Shown in pieces: positions 22,546 through 35,453 of a stretch of 64,000 nucleotides of DNA (its first letter is position 1; the number at the start of each line of letters is the position of its first letter). Below the pieces are notes generated by a model. That model ran no database searches. It was given only the letters and a program-made list of their open reading frames with translations, and was not told the DNA's origin. The position numbers and the translations under genes were made by a program. This DNA comes from Fasciolopsis buskii. Lineage: Eukaryota; Platyhelminthes; Trematoda; Plagiorchiida; Fasciolidae. The stretch spans positions 1-64,000 of the forward strand of contig LUCM01000849.1 of NCBI GenBank assembly GCA_008360955.1, read 5' to 3'.

Positions 22546-22959
22546 TGATTATTGTCCAGGCTTCGTGAATTCAATATTCTCAGCTCCAAAAATCTATGCC
22601 GTTGAAATTCTATCGGCAAGCCAACTTTGCGCATGTTTGCCGCTTTTGTTAACAATTGAAAAACTCTGTTTGTGCGTTTAGGTTGTGTGGTTGAAGATAA
22701 ATGCCGAATGGATCTAGTAGCAAAGGTCGGTCATTTGACCAACTTTAGTTTCTTCTAAATATGTTTGTGTGGAATGTGATTTTGCAAGATTTCCCGCATG
22801 AATTTTTGAACAACGACTCAAAATGGAAAAGATTCGCAACGACGACAATTTCATGGTGAAAATTCAGCGTTCCAGTTATTCTGATGCCGTGTTACTTATT
22901 TCTAACTTAGATTTGACGGATATGACACATGTAAAACGGATTTGAACGTAAAATGCATC

Positions 22960-23040
22960 CGTCATCAGTAGACTCACGCCAGGACGTCATCCAAGCTGGC
23001 ACACCTCGTGTGTGCTGCCATCTGAGCTATAAGGTCACGA
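22960..23040 (-). mobile_element. Possible tRNA-like sequence (decayed tRNA or SINE head)
   Basis: On the minus strand TAGCTCAGATGG (23018-23029) is a textbook D-arm/A-box sequence. About 40 bases further, GGCGTGAGTCTAC (22968-22980) resembles a mutated B box. The anticodon arm and acceptor stem do not fold cleanly, so it is not an intact tRNA gene. Confidence 0.35.
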
Positions 23041-23483
23041 CGAACAGTGTTCGAACGTTTTTTATCCCAAGATCAATGGTCACCAGCAAGCACATGAAAT
23101 TCACCACGGCGAACTTGAGGCAATTCGTATGCTGAAGATAAATTTCCCTATGAATCATGCAGAATGAATGATCTAAAATTCGCGCTCATGATTAATTGTG
23201 AATTTTGGTTTGGCCGTTTTGGCGAATGTCAAACTTATCAACTGTAAAACTGTTCCACCTCGAGGGAATTTAAAAGCTGGCATAGATGTAGCTCAAGGGT
23301 CTATACTACACTTGGGCTCACCCAGCTGGACCACATGACCGCGTCAAATGGAGTCCGGATAGTCAACTTTACGATCAACTAGATTCAGCCAACTTACAAC
23401 CGGGAACGACCTAATCACATTTCGTTGTTGTTTTTCCCATTAATATTTTATTTGAACAAGTAAACTGCCTCTTCCTAATGCAG

Positions 23484-23593
23484 CTTTCAACAAAGAAAAC
23501 TACATACTTCACCGAATCAACAACAGACTGGCAAAATTACGTGATGGAGGTTTTGCTGTTAGATTTATACGGCGAACGAGTACAGGGTCGAAC
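23484..23593 (+). CDS. Possible exon 2 of a three-exon model
   Basis: A strong acceptor (CTGCCTCTTCCTAATGCAG) ends at 23483 and a strong donor AAC/GTAAGC follows 23593. The 110-bp interval is open in two frames. Entered in phase 1 from 21415 it reads FNKENYILHRINNRLAKLRD and then GGFAVRFIRR, and it ends on a codon boundary. Entered in phase 0 it reads a TKKTTYFTESTTDWQNY frame. The first choice keeps the downstream exon open, the second does not. No family is recognised. Confidence 0.42.
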
Positions 23594-23648
23594 GTAAGCT
23601 TTTGGATAAACTTGACCGTGACACTCATTGGTATTCTTACAACTTCAG

Positions 23649-23768
23649 AGGAACCATTGGGATTTCGTGAATCAGATGACACATGTATTTTGTCGAAACC
23701 AGCTTGCTGTGGTTTTCTTTCTGGTTATATCAACTAACAATACTCACTTGCTCCCATATTCTCACTGA
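23649..23768 (+). CDS. Possible exon 3 (terminal) of a three-exon model
   Basis: The acceptor ATTCTTACAACTTCAG ends at 23648. With the donor at 23594 this gives a 55-bp intron with canonical ends and a branch-like motif, a size common among flatworm small introns. Phase 0 entry gives 39 residues (NHWDFVNQMTHVFCRNQLAV, then a hydrophobic stretch) to a TGA at 23766-23768. The nearest AATAAA is far off (near 24374), so another, unseen splice is possible. Confidence 0.33.
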   Translation, partial: RNHWDFVNQMTHVFCRNQLAVVFFLVISTNNTHLLPYSH

Positions 23769-25589
23769 ATTACCCTACGGTCAGCTGTTGTCCTTGCTTA
23801 CCATGTCAGCCAGTCATCGATTGCTTGGTGAATTGGCCCAACTGAATACTGACTGGAACACATCTAGTGTCACGTATGCACTCATGGACGAAGTATTTGT
23901 TACAGGCTGGTTTTCCTATTATGGATGCAGCTCACCTTGAAAATATACTGGTTGATATCCCTGGGACACAGCATTTTTCTTTCTACCGATTTTTACGTTT
24001 TGTTTAACGATCTGTCAAAAAATTATTGATTCTTCAGCTGCAATAAGGATTCAGTCTGTTTCATTCCAAGCAAACTTCCACATTGTTTATTTCGAATGTG
24101 GTTCTTATGAACGATGAGGCAGGTTCAGTAGACATGTAGCCACTTTACTATATACCCGTGTTCACTGAATCCATGAGGCTTTGATGGAGTGTAACTGTTC
24201 CTTTTTGGGATTGTTGAAAAGGATCGCAAAACATCGGGTGCTCCAAATCGGGGCCAGCTTGTTTCATCATTCCTTATTCTTCCCTAGCCAACAACTAGTT
24301 TTGTAAAGACCGAATGATTGCACACCTACGAAAGACAGGACCGAGGCTAATCAGTTTATGTTGTAACAGGGTAAATAAAAAACTTGCAACATACGGAAGT
24401 TTGAAGAATAGTCATTGACGATTACTTTGCTCGTAATTTTGAAAAAACTGATTCCATTGGAACCGCGTCACTGGTTGATTCGTTTTCCGATCAATATGTG
24501 CCCAAGCAAAACCTTCCGGAAATTCCAAGTCGCTGCTTTCTTCAATGTCACGTGCGCTGTTGATGTACTTGCTTCAGTCTCCCACAAGGCTAGAAAATAG
24601 TTAACGAAACTACCGGTCAATTGGAGTTTGCATTAGAAGAAAAAAGTGTCAGTGGGCAGTGTTACTTCCATGTCTGTGGATTTTGAAGTGTGATTAGTGT
24701 TACCCTTGGTATAAATTTGTTTTAAAATTACTTGCCTCTTTACATCTCAGTATGCACGAATGGGAATGTCTGAGGCTCCATGGTTAACATACTCTTTTAA
24801 TGTCACTCAAAACGTCTAGCGCTTCTGCGGCGGCCTCCTGCTCGCCGTCGTCTCGTAGGGGAAGGCGAGGGGACAGTCTTGTGCTGTTCACTGGGTTGTC
24901 TGATACCTATTACACACTCTAGGAGACATGGTTGAACCCCGATTTCAAGATAGAAGTTAACGAAGCACTGTGCTTATCGGCAGACGTGGCCGAGTTTTGA
25001 TGTTGGGCACACAGAATCCCTGACCTCAACCGAATAGCGCCTGCGTTGAGTAATCGGTTATCTGCTCCTAAAGGGCTGCGAAATCCCAAGTCGGTCTGCC
25101 GCATTGTAGGTTTGACTTTCTGTTCAGATACTGCAAGTGGGGTTGTCCAAGTAAACTTTTAAGTTGATTTTGAGTTGTCAGATGGTATCAAGCTTGCAGC
25201 TGAGCCGTGGTTCGTTGATATGGAAGTGGAAAACGGAGCGTCAGTCATAAGTTGTTAACTCTATACTGTTTCTTTTTCAACTTTTCTAATTCTCACTCAC
25301 CGTTATTCCGCTTTGCCGTGACCCCCGTTAAGTCTAATGTCTATGGGAATTTGGTTTATGTGCACATCTGAAATGTCAACCGTTAATGTGTTTCCTTGCT
25401 CATGTTCACAAACTGGAGGATTTGTCATTTATTTGCTGTTTTTTTGAACATATGCTGGCCATCACCTCATGCATTTCACTATCTGTTCACTAGCACTTTC
25501 CTTTGTTCAAAAACAGTTATTGTTAATCTTAATCTATAGTAGGCCTTATGGACGATCAGAAAATTCAGCAAAAATAAACAGCAATTACA

Positions 25590-25682
25590 ATGGCTTACCG
25601 ACGGAATTTGTTCTGTATCTGCTTACTCTTCGCATTTCAGCTTGACATAAGTGTGCTATTAGAAGCCAATCTTAGAAAGTAG
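25590..25682 (+). CDS. Small frame resembling a signal peptide (weak)
   Basis: ATG in a favourable context (ACAATGG) starts a 30-codon frame with an n-region containing two arginines, then a hydrophobic LFCICLLFAF core. A stop follows at 25680-25682, with a possible donor AAA/GTAGCT just before it. It could be the first exon of a secreted protein, or chance. Confidence 0.18.
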   Translation: MAYRRNLFCICLLFAFQLDISVLLEANLRK

Positions 25683-28600
25683 CTAATTTTTGACTTGATT
25701 TATCTCTCAATACATTCAGATCATTAAATCCCTAACCGCGGTTTGGATCTGTGTTCCGTATGTCACTGCTCTATGTATACATTATCCTAGTTAAATTGTC
25801 CTCTTATAAAGCCATACATGGCAAGGTTAGACTTTGAATCTGGGTAAAGGATTACTTGTGACTACTGTACGTGCACAGTGGATCGTGAAACACGATTAGT
25901 ACGTTGATTCATTGTTTTTCTATTGCGATCAAAGGAAAATCAAGCATCGATGCGACTATTCTCAGTCTATCAGACATCTGCTCCCAGCAGAATGACACAG
26001 CCGCACTGGGATCGATATTCATCCTCTCAAAATGTCGATCTTTGGTTCACTTCCCAGTACTGGCGCGACACCTTGAGCAACCACCGCTCGCTCGTGTAAG
26101 GTTTTCCTGTAAACGACCATTTTAGACGAAAGGGGATACAGAAACCTCTCTCTGCTGTTCACGATATTTGATCGGCAGCAAATTGCATCGGATTTTCAAT
26201 TCTTCAATCACCTTCTGTCTTTTTGAATTGCAAAAAATGACTACTTTGTGTTAAGAAAAAATGGTTTCTAGGGTACATCTATACCATTCATCTGACTGAC
26301 AGGTTTTGTTAATCAAAAGGTTTTGGCCATCATAGCTCGTGTTCACCTTGTTTGACAAGGCTACTTTGGAGGAAAGTATGGCGGAAACGGTTATCTATGA
26401 GTGAGTGGGCGAACCAGAACAGCTAATAGTGACTTATCCATGCAAAAATATTACGAGCCACACTGGCGGAAGACGGCTTTCTACCAGCTGGCAAGGTATA
26501 AGGACACGCATATAGAAAGTCTCATGATATACTACCGCTTGTACGCACCGGCCCAACGTACTTATAAATTCAATCACAAAAGTAATATTCGACTGGAGGC
26601 AAATAAGACCCATTTTGTTTCCCATTGATATTTAGCCGAAAAAGCTGTTTTATCTTTCGCCGATGTTTTCTAACCTCCATGAAATATAATATCTAAAAAT
26701 ACATTGTTGAGATATGCGAATTCGCCATCGCAAACAGGCTTAATTTGGTGCGTCACAAATGTAAGTAGTAGAAAGGAGACAACGGAAGAAAACATACTTG
26801 GGTATTCCATCTATTCTCAGCCTTCGCAATTCCGCTTACTTCAAGTTAGGGCTTTCATATCGATGTCTTATATCGTACAGTTTTTTCTTCAACCAATCTG
26901 GAGAAGCGCTAAGCGATTTCACCATCAAGAACTGTCTGGTCGAGTGTCAAGTTGATGAATGTCGCCCAATGAGTCATAATTAAAAACCACCGATATAAGT
27001 TGCTTGAGATCGCTTGTCAGAGTGCGTTCGGTGGTTTTCCTTTTTTACGGTTTCTCTTATGACCAACGTCTGCGGGACGTGTTCTCGTAGACGCGGACTT
27101 ATCAAGATGTATTTTGAAAAAAGATATTCAAAATCTAGAGCTTTGAAGCTTTGTTTAGTTGCACTGCCTAGTAAAAGGCTTGTTAGTGGAACCGAGAACA
27201 GTGAACGACGGCTAAAAGGTCATGCATTTTGGAGAATAATTACTGGGAAAACTGCCTATGTCAAATGATCCAGATTGTCCTACTGACATAACTTATAGCG
27301 AACTAGTCAAATAGGTCACTGTCCGGGTGAGATGGTTATAGGATACACATAGCAAGTCCCAACACAATCGGTTTAAAAGATGGATTCGAGCAAGATGTAT
27401 TTTCGTCGATATGCTAACTAACCGGTTTGCTAACTTTCGGTTAAGTTTTCCTCGGGTTTTATGCGTGACAAAAGACTTTTGAACCACCAAAATGACACAG
27501 AATTTCAGACAATCTATCATAATTTAGGACATGCTTTCCGCTCAAGATGAGCTAGTGAAAACAACACGACAGATCTATGTCGCAAGGTTTGTGTGTGGAT
27601 TGATTTTGCGACATATCATTAGGTGGACACTAGAGATTATGTAAATCACAGGTGAGCAGTGGTCAGGTTAGGCTTCCTTTCTTTTGATTGTTAATGCATC
27701 CGTAAAATGAGTTGGTTTTGTGACACGCTCTACGCGTGAGTGTAGTGGAGGTAACACCCCAAAGCCTCTAGGATCCAGTCCTCGAGGGAGAAGACCAGCA
27801 ACCGAGACCCTGAAATTTGGAGTGGCATTGAACCACATTAGTTATCATTGGGTCATGGGGGGGGGGCGGTTAAGTGCCGGGAGACATCAAGGTGGCGTCT
27901 ACTGAAACATGGGTTGATGGTGGATATGATCATGGACAATGCAATAGTTTAGGCTATGCCAGTCGCAGACCGATGTAAACACAGTTGTATCAGTGATACC
28001 GGAAACTGTCTACGAGTCCACTTTTGACCGAACTCTGGTTGATTATCGCAGGCTTTCATCCACTGTTCATCTAACCTGCTCAGTCACACTCGTTCGAAGT
28101 TCTTGTTCACCTGGGCCAAATTAATTACCCGTCAAAACATTTGAACTTATTTGACTGGTGTTATTTAGTGTGAAGCTATAGCGGGTGTCTAACACGAGGG
28201 AGCGGGTACATGTCAACACGTGTTACTTGGGCGAGTACTTTCTACGAAGACATCCATCTCCATACGTCAACTGCGCCATTTTTTTCTTACATGTGTGGTG
28301 CTACTGGAGTGAAAAATTAGATGTGCTATTACAAACGTGGGTAACATTTCCTCACACGACTAAGATTTAACTGGTGTGATCTTGAGCCGTTTTTTACCCA
28401 GTCTCTTTTCGTGTTTTTAAGGAATCGCAGACAGGTACTGAATCCGATGAGAAAAATAACGTAGATCTCTCAATGTAACGAAGCAGTCCAAGGTAAATTA
28501 CATTCAAAAACGGTCTTATAAAATAGCCATGAATAATGAAAAAATCAAAAGCAACATCAATGACAGTTTTCTGTTTGAACCTGAAAGGTCGAAGACTAAG

Positions 28601-31068
28601 CAAAACCAGTGAAAATCACAACCATTCTAGCCGGGTTTATTTGTAATATGGAAGTTATCGTCTTCCCTTGTCCTGATGTTTTCTGCTGGAAACTAGTTGT
28701 TCCCAGACGCGTATTAAAAGTCCTATCCATTTTCATTCGGGCCAGAGTGTTCTAAAGATCTAGAAAATTTCGCCTCTACCTTCGAAATCACGAAACAACA
28801 GAGGCATATAAAATGGCATACTGATGTCTTTTTCTTCAAGAGTCATTGAGATGCAAACAGGAGTTTTCGTTTTTTTAATATAGTCAATTTAGATATCGAT
28901 GGTTATTACCAGTAATTCTTGGGTCTCTATAAAGCAGTCCAGTTCAGAGGCAATAGTAATAAACAGAAGACAAAACTCTATTGTGCAAATAAACTAATCA
29001 GCAATTGTAAATAAAATCTTGTTTAACACACAAGTCTTTTCCAGACAAGAGATTCATCAAGTACACAATCTTTAAATTGTCACTTCCCATTCATCAGATA
29101 TTTTCACTCTGGAAGCTAGAACAAATCATGCTGAACTACTCATGGTATAACTGAGAAGGAATCTATATGAAAGTTAAATTTACATGGTTACATAACCCGA
29201 ATCAATTCCAGAATGTATTTTTTTCCAATGACCATTTATGCATCATGGAATGGCGGATATTTTGAGTGATGTCTAGTTTCCAACCTGCCGATCATGTCAC
29301 CTTGGCTTGCGATGAAACGTTTACAATCCAAAGGCCAAGTTCTGCACGCGTAACACTTTGAAAGAAAAATTGTTGTATTTACGCAACCTGATGTGCACCT
29401 GTAAATGTTCATCGAAAAATGAACACGCAACAAAGTTAGTTTTTATAGCACTTTCACTAAACTCCCGAGCTTACTCATAGTTTCAAATACACCGGTTATC
29501 GTTCGCTCAGGAATAATTCGCGATGCCGAGACTAGGTCATACATTTTAATTTCTCCCTTTCGGAAATATGTTTGTGATTAAACACACCGAGTGAACGATC
29601 ACATTTTCACCATGTCAGTAACCCTAGCACCCTGTCTTTTATTCGTTCTCAGATCCGGCTAGGCTGAAATATGCAATCGAAAAAGTATACTGAGCTTTCT
29701 ATCAACTGATCTTCTTACTTCTGACACGACAATTACAGCATACAAGCTGACGAGAGAGCAAGGTTAGCCGCAATATTTAAAATGAAATAAAAACCAAACA
29801 CTGTCTGAAATGTGAGCTGATCCGGAAGTTTGGTTTTTAAGCCACTCGCACCAACAGAAGGCTCATATCGCCCCCGTAATTTACGCCGGAACAAACAGCA
29901 TTGAGTTTTCCACATTTTAAGCTTCGGTTGATGCTGTATGATTCCTTGTTTTAGGACCACCAACATTCTCTTTGAGTTGGATTATTTCTAACGACAAACT
30001 GGTTATCTGTTTCAAGACTTTGCTTGTGAAATACTAAAAGATTTCATTTCTGAAAGTACCATTTGAGAATCTTGAGGAATAGAATAATGCAATTGTTAGT
30101 TCATTAAACATTTTTTATTGTTACCCATAAAGTCAAATCAGGGAAGCCGTCTTCTTAATCAGCCTTTCCGCTCTTACGGTGAAACACGAACCGAGCTTGG
30201 ATCCCAGTGGGACTTGGACTATTTCCCGCGTCATTTCGGGAAGTGCTTAAATTATTCGGAACTGATAAGAAGCATGCTTTGTGTTCACAGAGCTGGAAAG
30301 TACAATTTTCACTCGCCGATTGCTTTGTATGAATCACTGTTTCGTCTTATGGAAAGTAAGCACAAACATCCCCGTGTATGAAGGATCACGTTGCAGATCG
30401 AAGTGGACGAGATGGAAAAAGACCGGTTGTGTAGCAGTACCGAATATTTCTGGCACCGTTTTTAATGATTTTGAAATAGTTTCTAAATTGTACGGGAAGC
30501 AGTTTATAATCTGACTCTCCGATAGTTAATTTGTTATAATCAACGGCAGGAGCAGAGAACAAGTTCCATGCATTTGGACAAGGATGCCGTCCTTCGTGAA
30601 TAAACCGATCGTTCATCCAATTGGTCCCTTTGACATCAGCTAACCCAGTTGTCACAAGCAAGTTAACTTTAACACGGTTAGGGGTTATTCCAACCAAGAA
30701 AGTCATAAATTTACATAGATAATTTTTTAATGAATTCACCGGTTCACTCATATTCATATGAAAATTGTTAACTTGGTCAGCCAGAATTGCCGTCCGTGAT
30801 AAGGAATCCAGTTTCCATACCAGCCTTCAGTTTCTACCTTCAGTCTTGTCAGGTAATTCAAAACTTCGGGAACTCAATACGCAAAGCCGTCACAGGCACC
30901 TGGTAATCAGATGCCTAAGTAATTTGGGTGACGGTCGTCACTCACGGTACATCATACTTTGCGGACCATGGAGGACCGTGAACGACGGTGTCTCATATAT
31001 CAAACAACTAGACTAGATAATACTCAGCTATTTGATTATTTTAAGCTTGTCTGTCTAAGCGGCCATCT

Positions 31069-31242
31069 GTTTTTATCTTTACCTTTTACTTCCTTTATTA
31101 ATGAAATAGCAACGTAGGTTGTTTTTCAGCAAGGAGACCGCGGCTGCAAAGTGGGGAAGTTGACCGGCGGTGGACGGATTCGAGCCCGCGACCTTCATGT
31201 CTAAACGTCACGACCTTATCCGCTTGGCCACCTCCGGCGACC
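31069..31242 (-). mobile_element. SINE-B copy 4
   Basis: On the minus strand it has the GCCAAGCGGATAAGGTCGTG head, a GGGCTCGAATCC B box, GTCAACTTCCCCACTTTGC, a GCCGCGGTCTCC block and an AGGAAGTAAAAGGTAAAG tail. It has an internal deletion of roughly 15-20 bases compared with copy 1, after the CCACTT block. Confidence 0.8.
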
Positions 31243-31841
31243 GTTTCAAAAGAGTCTATGCAAACACTGCATAGGACGCAAAACAAAAGCATGTCGAAAA
31301 CATCAAGTAAAAGATGTACTGAGATATATAAGGTCATCGTGGCCTGAAATGTAGGATACATTTTACGAGATTTTTTCTCAGAGCCCAGCACAATTAATGC
31401 CTTTCTCACTCTGACAAAATACGGATGAAGAATTCGTATATTACCTGGTCATCTGGGCTGCATGTGAAGCAACGAGCAGATGAGGTGATAATGTGGACTT
31501 TAATTTTTCCTTTCGTGGAGATTTTCGTGCCCGTGTCTCCCGTTTGTCGTGCAGTCAAAATCCGCTTAATCATTCCCAGTCGTTTTCTCTCCTTACCACG
31601 TGACTTTGGTAGATGAACCACAATATTTGGATAAGAGGGTCTATCATAGTGTCAAATATAAGAAATTGTTGACTGATTGACTGCTTGTCTAGTTAAATGA
31701 TTGCCGAGTTGGTTTTGTCTGAATGAGCGATTTATTTTGCTACATTTTCCTTAGCAGGAAATTGTGACTTACTTCCCGCAAAATTATTTGGCTTCTGGAG
31801 AGACTGATGAACCAATTTGGAATAATATTTTCATCTTTCAG

Positions 31842-31968
31842 TATCTTTTGAAAAACGTACTGCAATGAGATTGAAGTGCGATGCTCGAACCATTTACTGT
31901 GCTTTTCCCATACGTGCTTCCATGCCGCCAGAATTGACGAGGTCTTTTGGAATGGCGATCAGATCTTG
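31842..31968 (+). CDS. Weak terminal-exon candidate
   Basis: The acceptor TATTTTCATCTTTCAG ends at 31841. One frame stays open for about 41 codons (RLKCDARTIYCAFPIRASM) to a TGA, with AATAAA close behind, near 31975. The opposite strand is also open here for 90 codons, so this is weak. Confidence 0.2.
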
Positions 31969-33002
31969 AGGGTAATAAATTTGGACTAGTTTCTGTTGGA
32001 TAGCTCTTTTGTCTAGCGAGATGGGTGAGGGCAAATATTTACGATAACAATGGATTTTATTATGACATGAAATCATCTTGAAAGAAGGAATGCCACCCTG
32101 ATCCAATCGTAACCAGTAAATTCGTGATTCATGTGAATCGGCGTTAATATATTCGTCGAAATTCACATGTCACTGGTGGCACCCTTCGAGTCTGACGATG
32201 CCTTAACAAAGTGATTAGTGAATGTCATCATATCTTTAAGGTAGGTTGATTCATAGATCATTCGCCCAGCAAATACGTGACTGGGCGACATTGGCAAGTG
32301 AACCATTAAAATTTTATGATTCCAATATTTACTATAACGACCATCAAAGTCGACGTTTTTCTCAATAGCCCCACATGAATCGGACAACCATACTCTCCAC
32401 TGTAATTCAAAACAAGCGAATAATTTCTGCAACGCTCCACAGCTCAAGTGCTGTCACTGCTGTCCAGTCAACTTCTCGCTCGGCAAAGTGACGGTTAGCC
32501 AAAAGGTGTTTCGGAACTAACGTCCATTTTGTTTGTGATAGACAAGAAAAACTGAATTGGTACTTAGTGATGCCAATACTGTCCTTGAGAATTTCACCCC
32601 TCTATGCTTGCCCTTAATCTAACCACCTCGAGTTCGGACTGATATATAATACCTAGCATATACTACCTATTCAGAAGTGAACGGTAGGGCGACCACCAAA
32701 ATCTTTCAGTGATTGCTCGAAAAGTAACACGATATGAACAACCACAGGCATTTGATCAAAGCTAGCTGATTGAGGATCACTTTGGGTTATTGGCGTTGGA
32801 GCGGTGTACACATAGTTATAACGACGAAATGCACAAATTTATTACTGTCACAATATTACCACTCAAAATACAGTTAAGAAATTATGGAAGCTACTGTGTA
32901 ACTCTTCTTTAGAGCCTTCGCAATTAATACTTGGTCAAGTACGTTCGACTGAAAACCGATCTCCATGGATTCACGTCCTAGTCCGAATGAAGTATCTATG
33001 TA

Positions 33003-33095
33003 CTACTGGCAGTTCCTAACAGGGATGAAATGGGTGTCTAATATTTTTATGATTTCCTATCGGCAAACTGGGCTTTGATGTCACGTAAGGATCAT
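33003..33095 (+). mobile_element. SINE-A relic (strongly diverged tail)
   Basis: Keeps GGCAGTTCCTAACAGGGATGAAA, a TTTATGATTTCC block and GATGTCACGT in the order of the SINE-A ribozyme and tail. The ribozyme core is destroyed. Confidence 0.45.
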
Positions 33096-33129
33096 TTTCG
33101 TATTTCATTTTGTTATTAAATTCAAATCA

Positions 33130-33152
33130 GTATATATATATGTGTGTGATCA
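33130..33152 (+). repeat. Short TA/TG dinucleotide run
   Basis: Alternating TATATATA followed by TGTGTGTG. Confidence 0.8.
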
Positions 33153-33299
33153 CTCACTTCCTTGCTGAAATCTATAAAGGCAAGTAGCAGGTTTTCCCCC
33201 ATGGTAGCAACCATTTACATATGAGCCGGTTACTAAACTGGTGGCTATGCTCAGATCGTGATGAATCTGCTCTGCATCGTGCAGTGGTAATGTTCATAC

Positions 33300-33410
33300 G
33301 GTCTTTGAGGAATAATAATATTCGTCTAAGAAAGTCTGAAATGTGAAACAGCCGTTCTTCCCGGGGTTCCCGTTCCAGTTGGATTGTAATGAATGCGTTG
33401 CCGCACACTC
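33300..33410 (-). CDS. Possible internal exon, minus strand
   Basis: The minus-strand acceptor CCAAATCTTTTTAG precedes base 33410 and the donor ACC/GTATGA follows base 33300. The length is 111 bp, exactly 37 codons. Two frames are open. The phase-0 frame (ECAATHSLQSNWNGNPGKNG, then FLDEYYYSSK) has stops just outside both splice sites, as a true exon would. The other frame continues through a longer open stretch (ITIQLEREPREERLFHISDF). No family is recognised in either. Confidence 0.35.
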
Positions 33411-34314
33411 CTAAAAAGATTTGGTTTACACCTTGCAAAGGGATTTTGTACTCCTCGGTGTTGATTTAATGTACCTGGTGCGCTGGAACATACATGACTC
33501 AGTAATAATACTGGCAATGTCTAACTCAATTTCAGTGTCCCCAAATTCATCTGAGATCTGATTAGGCTAGTACATAGACATATTTTTATATACATGGATT
33601 ATCGGCGGGGACTACAAACCGGAAGTAATCGTTCTGATTATGCAAAGTTGAAAATTATTGGCAAAGTTAATTGCCCTACTTGCAAGCGATTGAGTCGACA
33701 TTTTACCTAGCAAAGCAGTGAAAATACGTTAATTACAACTGCAGAAAATCGAAACATACGACAACATGGATTAACCTGATTTGTACACATTCAGTTTGTG
33801 TTAGTAGTAGGAGATAAGATGTTTTCATGTCGAAATTAACATTAGTAGTTTCCTTTGTTAATCGACCGGCTATGAATAGTTCCGTCCGGTAAATAAAGTT
33901 TTCTCCACCTAACAGAATTTTCGCTAGTATTCTGAAAAACATAGGTGAAGGTAATCAGACGTGATTCTTGTTCCTACTGTCGTCATATGTAACGGCAACA
34001 AGGGTTTGGATCCTACTGTGAAGATCCACATGCGTTTCAGCTCACTGCTTGTTCAGCCGACCCGCTGAATTAAATCTGACTGTTCGCTGATTCACATATA
34101 ATATGGAAAGTTGGTGATCATGTTTGCCTACGCAACAAATTTGTGTTTCGGCCGCAAATAATTTCCTATCAACGCAAAACATTTTACTCAATCGAGATAA
34201 AGTGCCGTCGAATGGATTTTCAGTTCCATGATTTACCAACCGTGATTATTTCAAATCAACCTGGAAAACGGGGCCAGCAAAACCAGGGTACTACTTCAGT
34301 CTGCCTTTTTCCAG

Positions 34315-34514
34315 GCACTAAATCTGGTCGCACAAATGGCATAAATAGACATAATCTTCAAGAAATCGACAAATTTTGCAATCAGAACTGCACTGCGAGT
34401 GACATTTGTCATTTGCAAATGGACCTCCCTCTTCTAGAGCCAGAACCGACTATTCTGTTAAAGGAATGTTCCACCTACAAAGAAGCGGCGAAGACTGCCG
34501 ATAGAATTAACTGA
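34315..34514 (+). CDS. Possible terminal exon with AATAAA
   Basis: A strong acceptor (TCTGCCTTTTTCCAG) ends at 34314 and an open frame of about 65 codons runs to a TGA at 34512-34514. AATAAA occurs at 34574. The segment includes NRHNLQEIDKFCNQNCTASD and PLLEPEPTILLKECSTYKEA, which look protein-like. The frame is also open upstream of the acceptor, back to 34143. No family is recognised. Confidence 0.38.
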
Positions 34515-35404
34515 AAGGAATACAGAATGTGTACATATTAATTTGGAAACAACCATTCGTTGACTTTTCTCCCAATAAATCTCGGGTGAAGTCGAAAGCC
34601 AACAATAATAACAACAGCAAGAACTCATAGCCCGACATTATCCTATTCCATCTGACTGACCTACCCACATTAGAACTGAATCATTCTGTATAAACATTCC
34701 AAACCCAACTAATTTCTTCCTGTTTTTCTGATGAGTTCACCAGGAGCCAAGCGGGCAACAACACGACATATCAACTAAATGGTTACAGATTGGAATATTC
34801 TCACCACCGGTCAGCGGACATAAGGCAGCCCTCCAAAAAAAGCAGTCTCGTTCTCCAAAAGGACATCAGTGAAATAATTAAAAGAAAAAGTAGTCTAAAA
34901 ATATGACTGATCTAAAAAAATGGATGCCACTAGACCGCATAGGAAGGTTTCATATTCGGCTTTCGCTTGCGATTGTATCTGATTTAACAAACTAATCAGC
35001 AAACTAGTTTTAGTGGGTCCATAAATTTGATATGCAGGCCACGAGTTAAAAAGGCATATTCAATTAAAAAGTAACAACTTAAGTCCACTTTGATCGCAGA
35101 ACTTCGAAGATATTTTATATTGGGTCCGGGTTATCATAGGCATGTCCAGTTTCGTGAGCTGAAAACATTACAGAGTAAAAACTTCTAGGATCATAAAGAC
35201 AAAATCATCAGTGTCTAAGAGGAGCAAGGGATGATTGCGTATGTTGGTAAAGCAGATGAACAACTCCGTGAAAACGAGAGTATTCAGAGAGAAAATTCCC
35301 ATGTTGATTGCCTGAAAAATTGATTGGTTTGAATAATGACTCGCTAACTGACCACCTATCTGCCTTCCTGCTTGACCTAGACGACTGACGGAGAGACAGA
35401 CTGA

Positions 35405-35453
35405 TTGACTAAATGAATGTTTGAATGAATGAATAAATGAATAAATAAATAAG
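35405..35453 (+). repeat. GAAT/AAAT tetranucleotide microsatellite
   Basis: Tandem GAAT units passing into AAAT units. The 106-codon minus-strand frame over this region is low complexity (IHSFKHSF-like). Confidence 0.8.

Larger units (their letters stand above)
23769..33299. other. Long stretch without a convincing gene
   Basis: Holds the SINE-B copy at 31069, a small signal-peptide-like frame at 25590, a 10-base G run (27857-27866), a GC-rich patch at about 24800-25110 of unknown nature, and the SINE-A relic at 33003. Frames up to 123 codons (30386-30757, minus) have no recognised domain. Confidence 0.5.

Noticed and set aside
23683..23940. 85-codon plus frame overlapping the third exon of the 21-23.8 kb model
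   Set aside because: It cannot be reached in frame from the 23593 donor through the 23648 acceptor, because a stop intervenes, and it lacks its own good acceptor.
27720..27905. 61-codon plus frame around a 10-base G run
   Set aside because: Low-complexity glycine/arginine-rich translation with no splice signals, possibly repeat-derived but unidentified.
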